From CALKYB01 sp964510575 (GTDB taxonomy: Bacteria > Bdellovibrionota_C > UBA2361 > SZUA-149 > CALKYB01): a stretch of 64,000 nucleotides of DNA. Each line of letters opens with the position of its first letter. Position 1 is the first letter of the stretch. Shown here in pieces: positions 51,445 to 59,654 of the stretch. The notes under the pieces are model-generated. The model was not told the DNA's origin and did no database searches. It was given only the letters and a program-made list of their open reading frames with translations. The position numbers and the translations under genes are program-made. The stretch is taken from positions 1 through 64,000 of the forward strand of contig CAZECN010000013.1 of assembly GCA_964510575.1 (NCBI GenBank), given 5' to 3'.

Positions 51445-53808
51445 GTGCCTGAGGTCTTATGTGTTGGAGAAGAATTGGCTGCTGAAAGAAAACTAGGAAT
51501 AGTCGAAAAGCAAACCGCTGTTGAGGTTGGAATGACCGAGCAGCAGTTTGATTTGATGGAAGAAGGCTTGGGTCGAGCTCCTAACCAAGCTGAATTTGCC
51601 ATGTTTCTCTCTCTTTGGAGTGAGCAGGTGGCCTCGGGGAGCTCTAGAGAATTAATCAGTGAGTTGGATGGAGTTCGTCCTGATAATTTCTTACCTGGCA
51701 TTGGTTTAACTGCCTTTGATGCCGATAACCTGCTGGCAATTTCCTGTTCCGAACGGAATCATTTTACGAATATTGCTCCGAAACTTGGTGCAGAGATCAC
51801 AGTGGGGGCGGTTTTAGATCAAATGATGGAAGTGGGTGGTGAGCCTTTGTTTTTAAGTCACTCGCTTTGCTTAGGTGATGCCGACAAACTTGCTACCCAA
51901 GCTATAGCCAAAGAGACAGTTTCTGGACTCAGTCGGGTTGGAAATATAGCAGGAATTCCCTCCTTTCCGCTTTCTCTAGAGTTTAGTCAGGATTATGACA
52001 GTGGCTTTCTCCTTTCTTCAACTTGTGTAGGCTTGGTGCCCAAAAGCAGCATGACTAATAGTGGAAAAGCCGAGATAGGTAGTCCTATTGTTTATTTTGG
52101 TTTGCCCGTCGGAAGTGATGGCTTAGTTGGTCAAGATGGAGGTCCACCACGACTTCCGGTTGTAGATATTTTTTATCAGACGCGCCTTGCTAGAGTAATA
52201 AGAACTGGTCGAGAGCAGGGTATCTTCAAAACTTTGTTGCCTGTTGGTGAAGGAGCATTGGCTGCTAGTTTGGTAATTCTTGCTGCCAGAGTTGGCAGTG
52301 GTTTTGATTTGCAGCTGGATAAACTTCCTTCCGAGGATAGTAATTTTCACATCGTGGACCTTTTAATGTCCAAAACACCTCATCGTTTTCTTGCTGCTAT
52401 TGATAAAGACAGACATCGGGAAGCCAATGATTTGTTTGCCAATGCAGGTTTTAAGCTTGAAACAGTTGGTAAGGTAGAGGATTCCGACGACGTTAGCTTG
52501 ATATGGCATCATAAGGAGGTAGCTCAACTCCCATACTCGTTTGCTTTAGGTAAATCTCTATACCGACAGTATGGGTTAATTGACTCTCCTCCGATGTTAA
52601 AGCGACGAGCCGAGGTTAAAGGTCGGGGTAAAAAGAAGAACAGGGTTATGGAAGCCTCGGAATTCGATTCTCTTCGCGAGCAAGTAGGTTCTGATTCCTC
52701 TAATCAAGCTCAGGAAGAAATTCCTAAAAAGCCCTCTCATACTTCGGATCTTTGGGTTGATATGCTTGCTGATCCTAACTTAGTTTCTCGTAGTGCCGTG
52801 AATCGGCATTTTGATTTTTTTGGTTCAGGGCTAACTATTAGCAATGATTGTATTGATGCCCCTATAGTTGGAAGTGGGCTCGGTGATTCCCTTGCCTTTT
52901 CTACTGTGTCTTTGTCTCAATATGTAAAAAAGGAACCTTGGCTGGCATCTGCTCATGCTTTGGCGGCTGGTTTGAGAAATATATCTTCGGTGGGTGCAGA
53001 AGGTTTTGCGGTCTCTTCCAATTTTAGCATCAGCAATCCAGGTAGCTTCAAGGACATCTCTGAGCTTTCAGATTTAATTAGAGGTGTCAGGGATGTGTGT
53101 TCTCAATGGGGATTGAAGATGATGGCTGACAGGGTCAGTCTGTATAACGGAAACGTTAGCTCACCCATAACCTCTAATGCCGCGATAACTGTTGTAGGTA
53201 GGATGCCTGGTGCCAAAGTATCTGTTGGGGCTGGCTTTAAGGATTCTGGAGATAGATTATTATTGGTCGGAAATACCTTAGGGCAGTTGGGTTGTTCCGA
53301 CTATTTTACCTACTACCACCGAGCTAGCATTGGTTTGCCGCCGGATATTGATCTCGACTCTGAGCTGGCAAGTTGCAAGTTGGTCTCATCCCTTGTTCGG
53401 GAAGGTGTTCTTAAGTCAGCTCATGATATTGGCCGCGGAGGCTTGGCTTTGGCAATGACCGAGAGTTGTGTTGTAGGATCTCGAGCAATAGGGGCGAAGC
53501 TCCAACTTGACCTTGCTGAAGATGACTTTGAAGCTAATGGTTTAGTTCGGGAAGGAGTCTTGAGAGATGATTACTTTTTGTTCAGTGAGAGCCCTGGACG
53601 ATTTTTGTTGTCATGCTCCGAAAAAGATTACGATGCTGTGGTGGCAAAAGTCTCGTCTGTGGGGATCCCAATTGAAGGAGTGGGGGTAATAGGTGGCAAA
53701 AACATTGAGATTGATGGCCTTGGGCCTGAAAAGTTGTCAATCCCGGTCAAAACTCTTTATAAGGTATGGTCTAAGGGCTTGAGCCAATTTCTAGGGGACT
53801 ATCTATAG
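51445..53808 (+). CDS. Divergent PurL-like protein, catalytic motifs lost
   Basis: 787 residues from GTG 51445, collinear with the small-type FGAM synthase PurL (two AIR-synthetase-like halves). Key sites are changed. The catalytic WSEHCSYK reads WSEQVASG (His to Gln61); K-x-E-S/T-H-N-H-P-S reads SCSERNHFTN; the Gly-rich G-A-A-T-G-V-G-G-I-I-R-D is GAEITVGAVLDQ; and the QDMGAAG region reads LPVGEGALAAS. AHDIGRGGLALA still resembles the AHD-x-S-x-G-G-L motif. So the fold is kept but FGAM synthase activity is doubtful. It may be a regulatory paralogue or a neofunctionalised enzyme. The genuine purL is presumably elsewhere. purQ and purS are not here. Confidence 0.8.
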   Translation: MPEVLCVGEELAAERKLGIVEKQTAVEVGMTEQQFDLMEEGLGRAPNQAEFAMFLSLWSEQVASGSSRELISELDGVRPDNFLPGIGLTAFDADNLLAISCSERNHFTNIAPKLGAEITVGAVLDQMMEVGGEPLFLSHSLCLGDADKLATQAIAKETVSGLSRVGNIAGIPSFPLSLEFSQDYDSGFLLSSTCVGLVPKSSMTNSGKAEIGSPIVYFGLPVGSDGLVGQDGGPPRLPVVDIFYQTRLARVIRTGREQGIFKTLLPVGEGALAASLVILAARVGSGFDLQLDKLPSEDSNFHIVDLLMSKTPHRFLAAIDKDRHREANDLFANAGFKLETVGKVEDSDDVSLIWHHKEVAQLPYSFALGKSLYRQYGLIDSPPMLKRRAEVKGRGKKKNRVMEASEFDSLREQVGSDSSNQAQEEIPKKPSHTSDLWVDMLADPNLVSRSAVNRHFDFFGSGLTISNDCIDAPIVGSGLGDSLAFSTVSLSQYVKKEPWLASAHALAAGLRNISSVGAEGFAVSSNFSISNPGSFKDISELSDLIRGVRDVCSQWGLKMMADRVSLYNGNVSSPITSNAAITVVGRMPGAKVSVGAGFKDSGDRLLLVGNTLGQLGCSDYFTYYHRASIGLPPDIDLDSELASCKLVSSLVREGVLKSAHDIGRGGLALAMTESCVVGSRAIGAKLQLDLAEDDFEANGLVREGVLRDDYFLFSESPGRFLLSCSEKDYDAVVAKVSSVGIPIEGVGVIGGKNIEIDGLGPEKLSIPVKTLYKVWSKGLSQFLGDYL

Positions 53809-53845
53809 TTATAGTCTCTCATCTTTTATTTTTATAGGATTGTGA

Positions 53846-54463
53846 ATGTTCAAAGATATTAAAAAACTTTCCGTTATGGTGTTTTGCCTACTTTTGGCTT
53901 CCACCTCGGTAGTTGCGCAAGCAGATAGTGTGAAAAGTAACGACAAAAAAGGAGAAAATTTGATGATTACTATTGAGACCAGCAAAGGAGTGATCAAAGC
54001 AGAGTTGTTTGGTGACAAGGTTCCAGTAACGGTAGCTAACTTTGTTAACCTAGCGAAGCGGGGTTACTATGATGGTCTAAAGTTTCACCGAGTGATTGGA
54101 GATTTTATGATTCAAGGTGGTGACCCTACAGGCACAGGTAGAGGTGGCCCAGGTTATAAATTTGAAGATGAGTTTGACTCATCTCTAAAGCACGATACTC
54201 CTGGTGTTTTTTCTATGGCGAATGCTGGCCCAAATACAAACGGAAGCCAGTTTTTTATAACTCATGTTCCAACACCCCATCTTGACCAGAGACATTCTGT
54301 TTTTGGAAAAGTTGTTGAAGGGCAAGATGTTGTTAACGCCATCGCTCAAGGCGACGTGATGACTAAGATCACAATTGAAGGTGAGACAGATAAAGTTCTA
54401 GAGGCCCAGAAGGATAAAGTCTCAGAATGGAATAAGGTCTTGGACGAGAAGTTCCCAAAGTAA
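53846..54463 (+). CDS. Cyclophilin-type peptidyl-prolyl isomerase with signal peptide
   Basis: 205 residues. A signal peptide (about residues 1-25, cut near VVAQA) precedes a Lys/Asn linker and a full cyclophilin domain (from residue 40): LKFHRVIGDFMIQGGDPTG, FEDEF, GVFSMANAGPNTNGSQFFIT and HSVFGKVVEGQDVV. It isomerises Xaa-Pro bonds. Exported form: periplasmic folding. A second start at 53963 with its own AAAGGAG would give the domain alone, the size and start of cytosolic PpiB, so both compartments may be served by one gene. Confidence 0.92.
   Translation: MFKDIKKLSVMVFCLLLASTSVVAQADSVKSNDKKGENLMITIETSKGVIKAELFGDKVPVTVANFVNLAKRGYYDGLKFHRVIGDFMIQGGDPTGTGRGGPGYKFEDEFDSSLKHDTPGVFSMANAGPNTNGSQFFITHVPTPHLDQRHSVFGKVVEGQDVVNAIAQGDVMTKITIEGETDKVLEAQKDKVSEWNKVLDEKFPK
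53949..53965 (+). promoter_or_regulatory. Internal ribosome-binding site and start in the cyclophilin gene
   Basis: AAAGGAG followed by AAAATTTG and ATG (53963-53965), in frame, codon 40. Translation from here begins MITIETSKG, as in cytosolic cyclophilins. Confidence 0.5.
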
Positions 54464-54469
54464 GACTCA

Positions 54470-54487
54470 TAGCCTATTTCTAGGCTA
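54470..54487. terminator. Hairpin between convergent genes
   Basis: TAGCCT / AGGCTA with a 6-nt loop, between the cyclophilin stop (54463) and the minus-strand small gene (stop 54491). No strong T-run. Confidence 0.35.
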
Positions 54488-54490
54488 GCT

Positions 54491-54709
54491 TTAGCAAGCT
54501 GGGTGTTGGAGATGTTGTCCGGCACCTAGCTTGTTCACTAGATTTACTAGTTCGTCCTTTTGGGGATCATTCTCCCCCAGGCATTGTTCATTTTCAGCTA
54601 AGCTGAGGTTGCTTTCACCTTTGGCTTCTAACATAAGGCTATCCAGACCAACTGGAAGGGTTAATAAGAAAACCATTAGCCACGGCGTAATTTTCAGTAT
54701 TATGTTCAT
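54491..54709 (-). CDS. Small exported protein, 72 aa
   Basis: ATG 54709. The first 25 residues form a signal peptide (MNIILKITPWLMVFLLTLP), followed by an acidic mature part with two Cys (EQCLGENDP; QHPAC). Divergent from the gene at 54745 with 35 bp between starts, so promoters overlap. A consensus DnaA-box-like TGTGGATAA (54709-54717) covers the start. Not recognised. Confidence 0.55.
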   Translation of the reverse strand: MNIILKITPWLMVFLLTLPVGLDSLMLEAKGESNLSLAENEQCLGENDPQKDELVNLVNKLGAGQHLQHPAC

Positions 54710-54744
54710 GTGGATAAGGACGAACTCTTTCGTCTAAACTTGCT

Positions 54745-55203
54745 ATGGAACAAGAAAATTTTTCGAAAAATATTAGAGGAGACCTCTGGCTGCTAACAAT
54801 ACTAGTATTGTTGTCTGGCGGCTTTTATTTTCTCCGCAATTACTCTCCTTTATTTGAAAGGAGTGTTGAGGCAATTTTGGCTGACTCAGTTCAGGTAGGG
54901 CCAGAAACTTTGGCTGGTCTGAAAAGCTTATCAGCCAATTTTGATTTCAAGGGCCAGGTTCCCCTCTACATGATCTCCAGTAAAATATGTCACTATTGTG
55001 ATATTGCTCGTGCTGACATTCAGAAAGCGGGTTGGAAGGTACATGAGGTTTATGTTGAGAGTGGCCAGGAGGCTGCACGCTTATATAGAAAAATCTCTCA
55101 ACTTTCTGGTACCCTGGGGACACCACAGTTGATAGCTGGGGATAGACTTTTTGTCGGTTACCAGAGGGAACAGATATTAGCCGTGCCTGGTTTTAGTCTT
55201 TGA
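54745..55203 (+). CDS. Membrane-anchored glutaredoxin/thioredoxin-like protein
   Basis: 152 residues. One N-terminal membrane helix (LWLLTILVLLSGGFYFL), then a glutaredoxin-like fold: LYMISSKICHYCDIARADI (C-x-x-C with HY between), then GTLGTPQLIAGDRLFVGYQREQI with the cis-Pro TPQ and the GG/GY end. It probably works in thiol redox reactions at the outer or inner face of the inner membrane; the C-x-x-C faces unknown side. Converges with gltX at 55217. Confidence 0.8.
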   Translation: MEQENFSKNIRGDLWLLTILVLLSGGFYFLRNYSPLFERSVEAILADSVQVGPETLAGLKSLSANFDFKGQVPLYMISSKICHYCDIARADIQKAGWKVHEVYVESGQEAARLYRKISQLSGTLGTPQLIAGDRLFVGYQREQILAVPGFSL

Positions 55204-55216
55204 GACTTTTCGACAG

Positions 55217-56629
55217 CTAAAAACTTTTGAGAGCTGCTTCAATTCTCCGACCCGATTCATCCTGCCCAAGTAAACAGCAAAGCTCTGGTATTCCCAAGCC
55301 GGCAGGTGATCCGGTTAAAGCAAAACGGACTGGTTTTCCAAGTTTGCCAAAGCCAATGGAGTGTTTCTCTAAAATACTTGAGAAGCATTCCTCTATTGAA
55401 GTTTTCTCGAAAGACTCTAGACTCTCAAGGTCACCTCGAAAATCTGAAAGAGCAGGTTTGATGTCAGCTTTAAAAATTTTGGCTGCGCTTTCAAAGTCAG
55501 GTTTGTTGTCGAAAATGAACAAAGCTCCATCGACGAGCTCCACAAGAGTTTTACTTCGCTCTTTAGCCAAGTCCAGGAATGTAAGCAGCTGTTCTTTTTC
55601 ATTTCCAGAGATCTCTCTACTAACTCTCTCCTCTAAGAATGACCCTATTTCTGCTGCTAGCTGCTTTGAGGAACTTTTTTTAATATGTTCTGAGTTGACC
55701 CATTTGAGTTTATCGAAATCAAAGACTGAGTCACTTTTTCCCACTTTGTCTAAAGAGAACAGTTTTTCGAGTTCTTGTTGACTGAAGATTTCTTGATCTC
55801 CATGACTCCATCCAAGACGTGCTAGGTAGTTGATAAAAGCATCTCTTAGGTAGCCTTCTTTCTTATACTCAAAAACCGACGTGGCTCCGTGACGTTTAGA
55901 TAGTTTCTTTTTATCCGCGCCAAGGATCATTGGGACGTGAGCGAATACGGGTAAATTAGCTTCGAGCGCTTCGTAAACTAAAAGTTGCTTAGGAGTATTT
56001 GAGATATGGTCCATGCCTCTTATCACATGGGAGATTTTCATCTCGATATCATCAACTACTACAGTGAAGTTATAAGTAGGGGTTCCATTACTTCTGAAGA
56101 TAATAAAGTCATCAATCTCTGAGTTCGGTGTATTAACCTCTCCCACAATTTGATCTTTAAAAGTTGTACTACCTTGCTCTGGGCTTTTAATTCTAATTAC
56201 AAAAGGAGTGGAGTCACTTCCGGTCGGTAGGGCTTCGCCAATGTTGGACCTGCCTCTGCCGTCGTACATTGGCTTGTCACCTCTGGCCCGAGCCTCTTCT
56301 CTCATTTTCTCTATTTCTTCAGCCGTGCAGTAACAAGGGTAAGCCTTGCCCTCTTTTAGTAATTTCAAAGCGGCTTGGGAGTAAACGTCCAGACGCTTAG
56401 ACTGAAATATGGGATCCTGCTCTGGCTTTAGACCCAGCCAGTTCATTCCGCTCAAAATTGTTTCAACAGCTTCTTCGGTTGAGCGTTCTCGGTCGGTATC
56501 TTCAACTCTTAGAAGAAATTCACCACCTTGGCTTTTAGCAAACAACCAGTTGAATAGAGCAGTTCTGGCTCCACCTATGTGTAAATCTCCGGTTGGACTG
56601 GGTGCAAATCTTGTTCTTATTGAGGTCAT
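55217..56629 (-). CDS. gltX: Glutamyl-tRNA synthetase
   Basis: 470 residues. Class I signatures: RFAPSPTGDLHIGGARTALFNW (HIGH) and KKLSKRHGATSV (KMSKS form). Zn-like CYC in YPCYCTAEEIE. GMDHISNTPKQLLVYEAL and INYLARLGWSHGDQEIF are standard. The C-terminal anticodon-binding domain is complete. It charges tRNA-Glu. A discriminating versus non-discriminating choice cannot be read with certainty. Confidence 0.97.
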   Translation of the reverse strand: MTSIRTRFAPSPTGDLHIGGARTALFNWLFAKSQGGEFLLRVEDTDRERSTEEAVETILSGMNWLGLKPEQDPIFQSKRLDVYSQAALKLLKEGKAYPCYCTAEEIEKMREEARARGDKPMYDGRGRSNIGEALPTGSDSTPFVIRIKSPEQGSTTFKDQIVGEVNTPNSEIDDFIIFRSNGTPTYNFTVVVDDIEMKISHVIRGMDHISNTPKQLLVYEALEANLPVFAHVPMILGADKKKLSKRHGATSVFEYKKEGYLRDAFINYLARLGWSHGDQEIFSQQELEKLFSLDKVGKSDSVFDFDKLKWVNSEHIKKSSSKQLAAEIGSFLEERVSREISGNEKEQLLTFLDLAKERSKTLVELVDGALFIFDNKPDFESAAKIFKADIKPALSDFRGDLESLESFEKTSIEECFSSILEKHSIGFGKLGKPVRFALTGSPAGLGIPELCCLLGQDESGRRIEAALKSF

Positions 56630-56682
56630 TTATCTCTAGTATTTAAGTGGGGAATTTAAAATTTCGACCCTAAAATTAAGGT

Positions 56683-56712
56683 TTGACTGAAAAAAATCCC
56701 TGTTGCTATAAC
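56683..56712 (+). promoter_or_regulatory. Strong sigma-70-type promoter of minCDE
   Basis: TTGACT (56683-56688), 18-bp spacer, extended -10 TGCTATAAC (TATAAC 56707-56712). Matches five of six bases in each box. A leader of about 260 nt (56719-56976) precedes minC; no gene or known RNA family is recognised in it. Confidence 0.65.
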
Positions 56713-56976
56713 TAACTTGAAGTAACTTTGGGTTTCCGTGAGCTGAGCTCTCCCTGTGCTGATTTTCTTGGTTTAAAGCTGCGTTTTCAACGACGACCGC
56801 CGCTTACCTGTCAATTTAGTGCTACAGGGCGATCGCTGCTGGTGGAAGCTCGAACTGTTCTATTGCATGGCTTGATTGTCAAGCAAATTGGATGGGTTTA
56901 AAGGGGCTGGGTAGCCTCATTTATTGTTCCAAGGCCTCTTGAGCGCTTTGGAGAGTTTGATTTTCCGGGGATTGGT

Positions 56977-57858
56977 GTGAGTGATTTTACAGAAGAAGAT
57001 TTGCAAAGTGGTGAGGAGCTCTCCAGTTCTAGGATAGTTAGTGCTCGAGGCACTGAAGAAGGGTTAATTCTTCGTATTGACGGGCGGGCAGACTGGCACG
57101 AAATTCAGCGTGACGTTAAAGCTTTTCTAAGTCCAAAAAAGAAATTTTTTGAAGGTGGCAATGTAGCCATAGAGTGGTTGGATAGACTACCGACCAAAGA
57201 GCAGAGCAGCGAACTAGAAGAGGTCCTGTCCTCGGAATATGGGATTGCTGTTACAGCAAGGAAGAAACCTGAGGTTAAGAACAAGCGGGCTTCGGTTCGT
57301 AAAAAGAGTTCTGGCGCTGTTACAGTTTCTCTTCTCGATGGTGGAGTCGCTGACAAAGCAGAGAGCAAGGATGGCTCTGAAGCTGAAATGTCTCCAGAAG
57401 AGCTACTTGAACTGGCTGGTGTTACCGGAGGATTGCCTGAGGATGGTTACTTGGAAAGGATGGAAAAAATTTTAGGTGAAGACGTTCTTTACGAAGACGA
57501 TGCCAACACCAAAACTGTTTTTGGTACGGTTCGATCGGGGCAGCGGGTTGAAACTCCTTTTTCGTTGATCGTCGTTGGTGATGTTAACCCCGGAGCGGAT
57601 CTCGTAGCTGGTGGCGATATCTTTGTAATCGGCGCTCTCCGAGGAACAGCTCATGCAGCTGCCTATGATGAAGATGCCACGGGGCGGGTAATCATAGCGC
57701 TTCAAATGCGCCCAATTCAGTTGCGAATTGGTTCCGTTATTTCTCGCGGTAGCGATGATGAAGTGGGTAATGCGGAAATTGCTAGAATTGAAGACAGGCG
57801 GATTATAGTTGAGTCTTATAATTCTAGGATGAATTTTGCGAGAAGATTAAGAGCTTAG
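56977..57858 (+). CDS. minC: Septum site-determining protein MinC
   Basis: 293 residues from GTG 56977. N-terminal domain (about 20-90): VSARGTEEGLILRIDGRADW. A basic, Lys/Arg/Ser-rich linker (about 95-115) and an acidic stretch follow; then the C-terminal beta-helix domain: FGTVRSGQRVETP, VVGDVNPGADLVAGGDIFVIGALRG, YDEDATGRVIIALQMRPIQLRIG. It inhibits FtsZ ring assembly away from mid-cell, working with MinD. The interdomain linker is longer than in E. coli (231 aa). Confidence 0.95.
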   Translation: MSDFTEEDLQSGEELSSSRIVSARGTEEGLILRIDGRADWHEIQRDVKAFLSPKKKFFEGGNVAIEWLDRLPTKEQSSELEEVLSSEYGIAVTARKKPEVKNKRASVRKKSSGAVTVSLLDGGVADKAESKDGSEAEMSPEELLELAGVTGGLPEDGYLERMEKILGEDVLYEDDANTKTVFGTVRSGQRVETPFSLIVVGDVNPGADLVAGGDIFVIGALRGTAHAAAYDEDATGRVIIALQMRPIQLRIGSVISRGSDDEVGNAEIARIEDRRIIVESYNSRMNFARRLRA

Positions 57859-57906
57859 AGAATTTGAGTTTTGGTTGTTAGGATATTGGAAATTTAAGAG
57901 GGAATT

Positions 57907-58701
57907 ATGGCGGGACGTGCGATAGTAATAACTTCGGGAAAAGGTGGAGTCGGTAAGACTACTACTTCAGCCAGTTTGGGAGCCGCTCTGGCTTTGAAAG
58001 GCAAGCGAGTTCTGGTGGTTGATGGAGATATCGGACTGCGTAACTTAGACGTTATCATGGGCCTTGAAAACAGGATTGTTTTTAACCTGGTTGATGTAGC
58101 TAAAGGTCTCTGTAAGCCTCAGCAGGCAGTTATAAAATCAAAAAGGTCCAACAATCTTTACCTGCTGCCTGCCTCTCAAACTGATGACAAGGATGTTATT
58201 TCTCAGAAAGAAATGGCTGAAGTGTTGAGCAAGTATAAGCAAGAGTTTGATTTTGTGTTGGTTGATTCTCCAGCTGGAATTGAGCAAGGCTTTAAAAATG
58301 CCTGTTCTGGCGTAGATGAGGCTCTGCTAGTTACTACTCCTGAAGTTTCTGCAATCCGGGATGCTGACCGAGTTATTGGATTGCTAACTGCTCAGGGAAT
58401 TGAACCACGAGTTATCATAAACAGGGTGGACGAAGCGCTTGTAAGGAGAGGAGACATGCTTTCTCCGGACGATGTTTGCGATATACTTGGTATTGAGCAG
58501 ATTGGCTTGGTCTTTAAAGATGACGACATCGTTATAGCGGCAAACAATGGCGAGCCTGTTGTATATAACAAGACCTCTAAGGCAGGAGATGCCTTTATGA
58601 AGATTGCTGATCGTTTGATGGGAGCCGATGTCCCGCTGGAATCGGTAGATATGAGAACCAGTCTTTGGGCGAAGCTAGGGCGTCGTCTTAGTGCAGCGTA
58701 A
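57907..58701 (+). CDS. minD: Septum site-determining ATPase MinD
   Basis: 264 residues. Deviant Walker A GKGGVGKTT, switch I and II DSPAGIE and VDGDIGLRNLD, NRVDEALVRRGDML and a C-terminal amphipathic membrane-targeting tail (LWAKLGRRLS). It recruits MinC and is released by MinE from the inner membrane. Located between minC and minE with short gaps, so minCDE is a standard operon. Confidence 0.97.
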   Translation: MAGRAIVITSGKGGVGKTTTSASLGAALALKGKRVLVVDGDIGLRNLDVIMGLENRIVFNLVDVAKGLCKPQQAVIKSKRSNNLYLLPASQTDDKDVISQKEMAEVLSKYKQEFDFVLVDSPAGIEQGFKNACSGVDEALLVTTPEVSAIRDADRVIGLLTAQGIEPRVIINRVDEALVRRGDMLSPDDVCDILGIEQIGLVFKDDDIVIAANNGEPVVYNKTSKAGDAFMKIADRLMGADVPLESVDMRTSLWAKLGRRLSAA

Positions 58702-58712
58702 GGAGAGTTGAC

Positions 58713-58982
58713 ATGTTTGGAATAAAATCACTTTTCAAAAAAGATAACTCAAAAGCAAATGCCCGGAACAGGCTAGAGATGGTTCTTGTTCAAGATCGAA
58801 GTGGGCTAACTTCTAAGCAAATGAAAAACTTTAAGAAAGAACTTCTTGAGGTTATGCAGAAGTATTTTGTGATGGAAAAGAAAGGCCTTGATTTTGAGTG
58901 GCAACGAGAGGGTAATTCAACAGCTCTTGTGATCAACACCGCTCTTAGGAGTAAGGGTAAGCCTGTTAAGGCTGCAGCCTAA
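58713..58982 (+). CDS. minE: Cell division topological specificity factor MinE
   Basis: 89 residues. N-terminal membrane-targeting segment (MFGIKSLFKKD), the MinD-binding ARNRLEMVLVQDRSGLT (R-L-x2-V-L-x2-D-R), and the dimer strand KELLEVMQKYFVM. It drives MinD off the membrane and makes the oscillation. The GAGTTGAC ribosome site is close to the ATG. Confidence 0.95.
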   Translation: MFGIKSLFKKDNSKANARNRLEMVLVQDRSGLTSKQMKNFKKELLEVMQKYFVMEKKGLDFEWQREGNSTALVINTALRSKGKPVKAAA

Positions 58983-59012
58983 TTTTAGCTGCCTAGTTAG
59001 CTGAACTCTAAA

Positions 59013-59034
59013 GCAGTGGCTTGCGGGCCACTGC
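59013..59034 (+). terminator. Hairpin after minE
   Basis: Perfect 8-bp stem GCAGTGGC / GCCACTGC around 6 nt. Followed only by TACTCTT, so termination would be weak or Rho-dependent. Confidence 0.5.
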
Positions 59035-59072
59035 TACTCTTAGACTAATGTCTTAGAGGTGTAAATTCCAAT

Positions 59073-59106
59073 CTAAAAAAAAATCTACAAAAAACTTTCG
59101 TAGATT
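59073..59106 (-). terminator. Rho-independent terminator of the minus-strand LapA-like gene
   Basis: On the minus strand: AATCTAC, 11-nt loop, GTAGATT, then eight or more T. It lies 37 bp past the stop at 59143, supporting that a gene is transcribed here. Confidence 0.75.
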
Positions 59107-59142
59107 GAAAAACCACACCCCTTGGTCAATCATTGACTAGCC

Positions 59143-59427
59143 TTAAGCTTTGCGCACAAATATTAAGGTAGTGGCGCTAAGAAAGCAGACTAGTATAAGT
59201 GAAACCATTAAAAAATGACCAAAAGTTATGCCAAAGCCTTCAAATACGATCACGTTGTATGGTGAGGATGAACTTTGGAAAGCAAAAATAAAGATAATGG
59301 CTTACATCGTTTTGATACGGACAAATAACGATAAAATCCCAGGTAAGTTGTTTTTATCAAGAACCTGCGCGATTATAGCTATTATTATCGCCATCAAGGA
59401 AAGAAACAGCGTTATTATCCCGTACAT
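59143..59427 (-). pseudogene. LapA-like (DUF1049) membrane gene interrupted by an in-frame stop
   Basis: AGGAG and ATG 59427 open a frame of 94 codons with one in-frame TAA at 59302-59304. The first 41 codons encode a hydrophobic helix (MYGIITLFLSLMAIIIAII) and a polar stretch; after the TAA the same frame reads AIIFIFAFQSSSSPYNVIVF and FGHFLMVSLILVCFLS, which resembles LapA (two membrane helices with F-A-x-Q-N/S between). So either the gene is broken, or the first 41 residues are a separate small membrane protein, or the stop is read through or is a sequencing error. A good terminator follows. Confidence 0.5.
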
Positions 59428-59654
59428 TTGAAAACTCCTAAAAAACCAGGTGGAATTACACCTCTAAAATTTAGTGAGAGCTACTGGTAGCAGCTGAGCA
59501 CTTAGGCCTTCTACTCTTATATATTTTATAGTGAATCACGTTCTTTGATTTTATTAAAATTTCGAGGATAAAACTTGTTTTTAGTTGAGAAAAATCAACA
59601 AAGACGAGCAGTTTAAGCTTCCTGCAGTTCTTGGAAGCAAGGAGTTCGATCGAG

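Noticed and set aside
59228..59431. 67-aa plus-strand frame after minE
   Set aside because: It is the reverse of the LapA-like minus-strand gene, which has a ribosome site and a terminator.
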